Positions 59,576 through 64,000 of a stretch of DNA of 64,000 bases are shown piece after piece. Position 1 is the first letter of the stretch. Each line of letters opens with the position of its first letter. A model generated the notes under the pieces. The model was given only the letters and a program-made list of their open reading frames with translations. It made no database searches and was not told the origin of the DNA. Origin of the DNA: Mycolicibacterium helvum (GTDB lineage: Bacteria > Actinomycetota > Actinomycetes > Mycobacteriales > Mycobacteriaceae). The stretch is taken from positions 1,922,001-1,986,000 of the forward strand of contig NZ_AP022596.1 of the NCBI RefSeq assembly GCF_010731895.1, read 5' to 3'. The position numbers and the translations under genes were made by a program.

Positions 59576-61297
59576 GTGCCGAACGTTTCAATCCTGTCCG
59601 TGCTGCGCGAACGCGCTGGTCTGACACCAGACGACGTCGCCTTCACGTTCACCGATTACGACCGGGATTGGAACGGAATAGCCCAGAGCTTGACCTGGTC
59701 GCAGGTGTATCGCCGGACCCTGAACGTCGCGCAGGAGATCAGCCAGCACGGAGTCCCCGGCGACCGGGCACTGATCATCGCTCCGCAGGGTCTGGCCTAC
59801 ATCGTTGCGTTCCTGGGCGCCATGCAGGCTGGTTTCATCGCCGTCCCGCTGTCGGTACCGGTACCGGGTTCTCATGACGAGCGGGTCAGCGCCGTGGTGA
59901 CCGATACGTCGCCGACGGTGGTCCTGACGACCTCTGAAGTCTTCGAGGTCGCCGCACAGTATGTGGACGACGGCGCCGCCGTGATAGCCACGATCGCGGT
60001 GGACACGCTCGATCTGGATGCCACCAGAGCTGTCGACCCCGAGATACCCGACGGACCGGATATCGCCTACCTGCAGTACACCTCCGGCTCGACCCGGTTG
60101 CCGGCGGGGGTGATGATCTCGCACCGCAACATGAGCGCGAACTTCGAACAGTTGATGGCCGACTACGTGCCGCACTTCGGTGGCGAGTTCCCACCGGGAA
60201 CCAGTCTGGTCTCCTGGCTGCCGTTCTACCACGACATGGGGCTGATGCTCGGGATCGGTGCGCCGATCTTCAGCGGGCACCCGGCAGACCTGATGAGCCC
60301 GATCGCGTTCCTGTCCCGGCCGGCGCGATGGTTACACGCCATGGCCCGCCAACCGAAGGCGTGGTCGGCCGCACCGAACTTCGCGTTCGACCTCACCGCA
60401 CGACGCGCCACCGATGAGGAACTGGACGGCATCGACCTCAGCGGGGTCATCGGCATCATCAACGGAGCCGAACGCATCCACCCCGAGACCGTGGTCAGAT
60501 TCAACGAACGCCTCGCCCCGATCGGCCTTCGCCCCGAGGTGATGGCACCCTCCTACGGCCTGGCCGAGGCGACGGTCTACGTCGCCAGCAGCACCGCGAA
60601 TCAGGTGCCGGAAGTCGTCGACTTCGACATCGACGAGCTGTCTGCGGGCGTGGCTGTGCGCAAACCCGGTGGGGCACCATTGCTGCGGTACCAGCTGCCG
60701 GACTCGCCATTGGTACGGATCGTCGACGCCGATACCTGCCAACTGTGCCCGGATGGCATCGTCGGCGAGATCTGGACGCATGGTGAGAACGTCTCCGCCG
60801 GCTACTGGCGCAAGCCGGAGCAGACCGGGTCCGCGTTCGGCGCGACGCTGATCGACCCGCCCAAGGACATCCCGGGCATTCCGGAGAACGGCTGGCTGCG
60901 CACCGGCGACCGGGGATTCGTCTCCGAGGGTGAACTGTTCATCGTGGGGCGCATCAAAGACATGCTGATCGTGCGTGGCCGCAACCACTACTCGGAGGAC
61001 ATCGAGTCGACGGTGCAGAAGATCACCCGGGGTCGGGTGGCTGCCATCGCGGTGTCCGATGAACAGAGCGAGGCGCTGGTGACCATCGTCGAGCTCAAGA
61101 AGCGTGCCGATTCCAACGAGTACGCAGAAGTGAAAACCAATGTCATCGCAGCGATTTCGCGTGGCCACGGCTTGCAGGTCGCCGATATCGTGCTGGTCGA
61201 ACCAGGGTCGATCCCGACGACGACCAGTGGCAAGATCCGCCGGGCAGCGTGCGTCGAGGAGTATCGCCATGGACAGTTCGTCCGGTTGGATGCGTAG
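59576..61297 (+). CDS. fadD23: Fatty acyl-AMP ligase (FadD23-like)
   Basis: 573 residues of the FAAL class. Motifs are YLQYTSGSTRLPAGVMISHRN, SWLPFYHDMGLMLGIG, APSYGLAEATVYV, RTGDRGFVSEGELFIVGRIKDMLIVRGRNHY and a C-terminal PTTTSGKIRRAACVEEY lysine loop. It activates long fatty acids and loads them on a polyketide synthase. The neighbours (GAP, Chp-type PE-PPE protein, MmpL) match the trehalose polyphleate and sulfolipid-type loci. The exact paralogue number is inferred. GTG start. Confidence 0.88.
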   Translation: MPNVSILSVLRERAGLTPDDVAFTFTDYDRDWNGIAQSLTWSQVYRRTLNVAQEISQHGVPGDRALIIAPQGLAYIVAFLGAMQAGFIAVPLSVPVPGSHDERVSAVVTDTSPTVVLTTSEVFEVAAQYVDDGAAVIATIAVDTLDLDATRAVDPEIPDGPDIAYLQYTSGSTRLPAGVMISHRNMSANFEQLMADYVPHFGGEFPPGTSLVSWLPFYHDMGLMLGIGAPIFSGHPADLMSPIAFLSRPARWLHAMARQPKAWSAAPNFAFDLTARRATDEELDGIDLSGVIGIINGAERIHPETVVRFNERLAPIGLRPEVMAPSYGLAEATVYVASSTANQVPEVVDFDIDELSAGVAVRKPGGAPLLRYQLPDSPLVRIVDADTCQLCPDGIVGEIWTHGENVSAGYWRKPEQTGSAFGATLIDPPKDIPGIPENGWLRTGDRGFVSEGELFIVGRIKDMLIVRGRNHYSEDIESTVQKITRGRVAAIAVSDEQSEALVTIVELKKRADSNEYAEVKTNVIAAISRGHGLQVADIVLVEPGSIPTTTSGKIRRAACVEEYRHGQFVRLDA

Positions 61298-61309
61298 CTG
61301 ATCTCCCCG

Positions 61310-61945
61310 ATGTGGTTCGCCCTCTTGGTGATGGCGGTCGCGGTCAGTCTGGAACCGTTTCGCATCGGGATGGCGGTCCTGATGCTGAATCGGCCCCGCC
61401 CCCATCTGCAGCTTGCCGCTTTCCTGTGCGGCGGCTTCGTAATGGGCCTGACCGTCGGCGCGGTGGTGTTGTTCGCGCTGGAGTCCCGGATCCCGGCGTC
61501 GGCTCATTTCACCCTGCCCAGGGTGCAGATCGTGATCGGGATGCTGGCGCTGCTGGCGGCGGGGATCCTGGCCGTCACCAAGGGCCGTGACCGCACCGCG
61601 CCGGCGTGGCTGAGCCGTCTGCTCGACGGCCAGTCACTGTGGGTGGCCGGCGTGGCCGGCCTGGGTATCGCGCTACCTTCGATCGACTACCTGGCCGCAC
61701 TCGCCGTCATCGCCGCCGGCGCGGCCGCCCCGGCTGTCCGGTTCGGGGCGTTGGTGACGTTCAATGTGGTGGCGTTCGCGCTGGTGGAGATTCCGCTGCT
61801 GGCCTATCTGGTGGCCCCGCAGCGCACCCGCGCAGCGATGACGGCACTGCACGGCTGGGTTCGTGCCCGGCGCCGCCGCGAAGTCGCCGTGTTATTGGCC
61901 GTCGTTGGTGTCGTGCTGCTCGCGGCAGGCCTACTCGGCGTGTAG
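61310..61945 (+). CDS. GAP/Sap-family membrane protein
   Basis: 211 residues with six hydrophobic segments (MWFALLVMAVAVSLEPFRIGMAVLMLN, FLCGGFVMGLTVGAVVLFAL, VQIVIGMLALLAAGILAV, VAGVAGLGIALPSIDYLAALAVIAAG). The family helps in surface transport of glycopeptidolipids (Gap) and sulfolipid (Sap). It lies 12 bp after fadD and converges on the Chp-type gene. Confidence 0.85.
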   Translation: MWFALLVMAVAVSLEPFRIGMAVLMLNRPRPHLQLAAFLCGGFVMGLTVGAVVLFALESRIPASAHFTLPRVQIVIGMLALLAAGILAVTKGRDRTAPAWLSRLLDGQSLWVAGVAGLGIALPSIDYLAALAVIAAGAAAPAVRFGALVTFNVVAFALVEIPLLAYLVAPQRTRAAMTALHGWVRARRRREVAVLLAVVGVVLLAAGLLGV

Positions 61946-61949
61946 AAAG

Positions 61950-63068
61950 TCAGTGCGCGCTGGGACCGTGATCCAGCACGTACTGCAGACCCGCCGTCAG
62001 CTGCGACAGCGGATCGGTCCCGCCCCCGAAGGCGGCCTGGGTGGCCGGTGCGGTGACGGCCGCCGGGTCATAGCCGTGTACCGGATCGACCTCGATCGGC
62101 GCGGTCAGTGGATCGTCGTTGCGCGAATATCCGGAATCCACCATCGGTTTCAGTACGCCGTCCAGCTGATTCAGCGTGCCTTCGTCGACACCGAGATACT
62201 TGAACGGCAATACCAGCGGCAGATGTTGTTCGGGGATCAGGTACGTCGTGGTCTTCGCGCCCCTGGAGTTCACCGTGGTCCGAATGTTCTGCGGCGGAAC
62301 CATGCTCGGGTTGGTGAACGCGACGGCCGTGTGACCGGTCGCCAGTCCGACGATCGCGTTGGCCATGGCCATCCAGTTGTCCTGGCGGTCCGGCCAGTCG
62401 GCGATGCTGTCGTAAGCGGAGACGAAACGGTAGGAGTCATACTGGCTCTCGACCGGGGGTGGGATCTGGTAGTCCAGCGCCGGAACGACGCTGCCCACCG
62501 GGAAGTTCTGCGCCAGGAAACTCGCACCGAAGGCGTGCGGTGCAATCGGATCGCCATATGTGGCGAAGGACAACTGATCCGGCGGCGGGGCGTTCGGATC
62601 GGTGGCCAACCGGTTCTGCACGGCGTTGAGCACCATCGCACCTTCAGACAGCCCGATCGCGGTGCCGGGCCCGCCTGCCTGGATCGCACGAAGGACGTTG
62701 CCTTCGCCTTCGTCGACCGACTCACCGATGCTCGGGCCGTCGATGCCCAGGCCGGGGAAGTTGTCGTCCAGCTTGCCGATACCGGGGAACAGCCGCTCCA
62801 AGGTGTGGCCCTGGACCTGCCCGGCCGGGTAGTCGACGATCTGGCGGTTCAGGCCGGGGAACCAGTCCGCGCCGGTGCGGCGAATGTACTCGTCATAGGG
62901 AATACCGAGAACGTGGGCGCCGCCTAGCGCATATCCCCGGCCCGGCGTACCGATCGGCGTCGGCCCGTCGTTGTTCGGCTGACCCGGCACCGGCTGATCG
63001 GCGGCCGCAATTCCCCCGGTGGCACACAGGGTCAGCAGCGTGGTTGCCGTGGCGAGTAGCTTCTTCAT
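61950..63068 (-). CDS. Exported PE-PPE-domain serine hydrolase/acyltransferase (Chp-like)
   Basis: 372 residues. A signal peptide spans 1-23 ([20 protein letters not shown]). The PE-PPE alpha/beta hydrolase domain contains the nucleophile motif AIGLSEGAM with Ser141, and LSFATYGDP followed by [24 protein letters not shown] with the probable catalytic Asp/His region. Chp1/Chp2 in M. tuberculosis and PE of the trehalose polyphleate locus transfer acyl chains between trehalose lipids. The ATG overlaps the mmpL stop (ATGA). Confidence 0.88.
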   Translation of the reverse strand: MKKLLATATTLLTLCATGGIAAADQPVPGQPNNDGPTPIGTPGRGYALGGAHVLGIPYDEYIRRTGADWFPGLNRQIVDYPAGQVQGHTLERLFPGIGKLDDNFPGLGIDGPSIGESVDEGEGNVLRAIQAGGPGTAIGLSEGAMVLNAVQNRLATDPNAPPPDQLSFATYGDPIAPHAFGASFLAQNFPVGSVVPALDYQIPPPVESQYDSYRFVSAYDSIADWPDRQDNWMAMANAIVGLATGHTAVAFTNPSMVPPQNIRTTVNSRGAKTTTYLIPEQHLPLVLPFKYLGVDEGTLNQLDGVLKPMVDSGYSRNDDPLTAPIEVDPVHGYDPAAVTAPATQAAFGGGTDPLSQLTAGLQYVLDHGPSAH

Positions 63069-64000
63069 GCCTTACCGCTTCCCTGCGATGTCATTCGTGA
63101 CGGCCACCAATTCGCCTTTCCGACCAGGGTAGCCATGGCGGGCACCGTGACGGTCCGGACCAGGAACGTGTCCAGCAGGATTCCGACACCGATGACGAAC
63201 CCTCCCTGCACCACGGTACCGATGCTGGAGAACAGCAGACCCCACATGGAGGCAGCGAAGATCAGACCAGCCGCGGTGATCACACCGCCGGTCGACGAGA
63301 GCGTGCGGATGACTCCGTAGCGTGTGCCACCAAACGATTCGTCCCGCAATCGTGACGCGAACAGCAGGTTGTAGTCGGCTCCCACCGCGACCAGCACCAC
63401 GAACGCCAGCGGCGGCACCGTCCAGTGCAGCTCTTGACCGAAGAGGTACTGGAAGACCAGGACGCCGATGCCGAGTGCGGCGAAGTACGAAAGCACCACG
63501 GAACCAACCAGATACAGCGGGGCGATGATCGCGCGCAGCAGCAACATCAACGTCAGCAACACCACGGTCAAGGTGACGGCGATGATGAACCGGATGTCCT
63601 TCTGGTAGTAGTCGCGGGTGTCCCGCAGCGCGGCGGGATAACCGCCCATCGAGATCGTGGCGTCCGACAGACTGGTGTTCGGTTGCGCACTGCGCGCGGC
63701 GTCGCTGATCGCATTGACCTGATCCATCGCCGCGGCGCTGAACGGATCGAGTTTGGTGAGCACGAGGTAGCGCACCGAATGCCCGTCGGGTGAGATGAAC
63801 ATCCTGGAAGCCATCTTGAAGTCCGGCAAATTGAGGACCTCGGGCGGAATGTTGAATCCCGCCATCGCGGGGCTTGCGGCGTCCTGCTTCATCGACAACA
63901 GGAACGCCGCGGCCTGATCGAGGCCGGTTCGCATGAGTTGGATCTGGTCGACGACCTGGTCCACACCGTTGGCGACGTCCCGGCTGCCGCTGGCAGCCCG
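63065..64000 (-). CDS. MmpL-family lipid transporter, C-terminal part (5' end outside window)
   Basis: 311 C-terminal residues are visible, continuing open to the right edge. They hold the end of the second periplasmic loop (FMISPDG-like region [14 protein letters not shown]) and the second membrane bundle with [38 protein letters not shown] and [19 protein letters not shown]. Placement before a Chp-type acyltransferase, with fadD nearby, fits MmpL10 (trehalose polyphleates/PAT) or MmpL8-like exporters. Confidence 0.88.
   Translation of the reverse strand, partial: RAASGSRDVANGVDQVVDQIQLMRTGLDQAAAFLLSMKQDAASPAMAGFNIPPEVLNLPDFKMASRMFISPDGHSVRYLVLTKLDPFSAAAMDQVNAISDAARSAQPNTSLSDATISMGGYPAALRDTRDYYQKDIRFIIAVTLTVVLLTLMLLLRAIIAPLYLVGSVVLSYFAALGIGVLVFQYLFGQELHWTVPPLAFVVLVAVGADYNLLFASRLRDESFGGTRYGVIRTLSSTGGVITAAGLIFAASMWGLLFSSIGTVVQGGFVIGVGILLDTFLVRTVTVPAMATLVGKANWWPSRMTSQGSGKA

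Overview
The window is chromosomal DNA (roughly 65-68% G+C by eye) from a mycobacterium, most likely a fast-growing Mycolicibacterium-type environmental species. The evidence is an mbt-2 siderophore locus in the order mbtL-mbtM-mbtN/mbtK, MmpS/MmpL transporters, a Gly-Asn-rich PGRS protein, sdh1-type succinate dehydrogenase, the block fecB2/pxpB/pxpC/aac(2'), and the start of a trehalose-polyphleate-type lipid locus (fadD-gap-chp-mmpL). No rRNA, tRNA, IS element, phage or CRISPR array was seen.

Positions 1-19000 form an iron-responsive siderophore island. Four sequences resembling the IdeR box (TTAGGTTAGGCTAACCTAA) lie at 1605-1623, 1713-1731, 12365-12383 and 15322-15340, each in front of a transcription unit. 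The left unit (minus strand) starts with a chimeric gene: its N-terminus looks like the beginning of salicylate synthase MbtI and its C-terminus like the carrier domain that ends MbtB. An NRPS condensation protein cut by the window edge follows. Divergent from it is a plus-strand operon: GT2 glycosyltransferase, three-gene DrrABC-type exporter, GT1 glycosyltransferase, and a membrane-anchored adenylation-carrier-thioesterase protein. Then, on the minus strand, come an FMO-type monooxygenase plus cation/proton antiporter under their own IdeR box, a PGRS protein without a PE domain, a TIM-barrel isomerase, and the complete mbt-2 acylation cassette.

Positions 19000-32000 are catabolic. They hold a START-like protein and sulfatase, a P450, and an aromatic-type cassette (VOC dioxygenase-like, FAH hydrolase, class A flavin hydroxylase) around a TetR regulator with three matching operator sites. 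An XRE-cupin regulator follows with a 40-bp palindrome in front of an aldehyde dehydrogenase / glutaryl-CoA dehydrogenase-like / aldehyde dehydrogenase operon; the middle gene is frameshifted. Positions 31800-35800 hold an alditol dehydrogenase, a mannitol-type PTS EIICBA and a DeoR regulator.

Positions 35800-46000 hold a POT transporter, an L,D-transpeptidase, and lysG and lysE. lysG and lysE keep their divergent orientation but are separated by about 6 kb of accessory genes: P450, TetR, siderophore-interacting reductase, small membrane protein, AraC regulator and a low-G+C TetX-like monooxygenase. Positions 45900-53900 hold a ferric-siderophore binding lipoprotein, a queuosine-precursor transporter, 5-oxoprolinase subunits, AAC(2') and a MarR-MmpS-MmpL operon. 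Positions 53900-64000 hold a PEP-mutase/ICL-family enzyme, the sdh1 operon, a flavin reductase, and the edge of the trehalose-polyphleate-like locus.

Overall theme: iron acquisition (siderophore acylation, possible glycosylation, export, uptake, reduction) next to envelope lipid synthesis. The most novel item is the iron-regulated glycosyltransferase/exporter/A-T-TE operon facing a truncated, rearranged mbt-1 locus.
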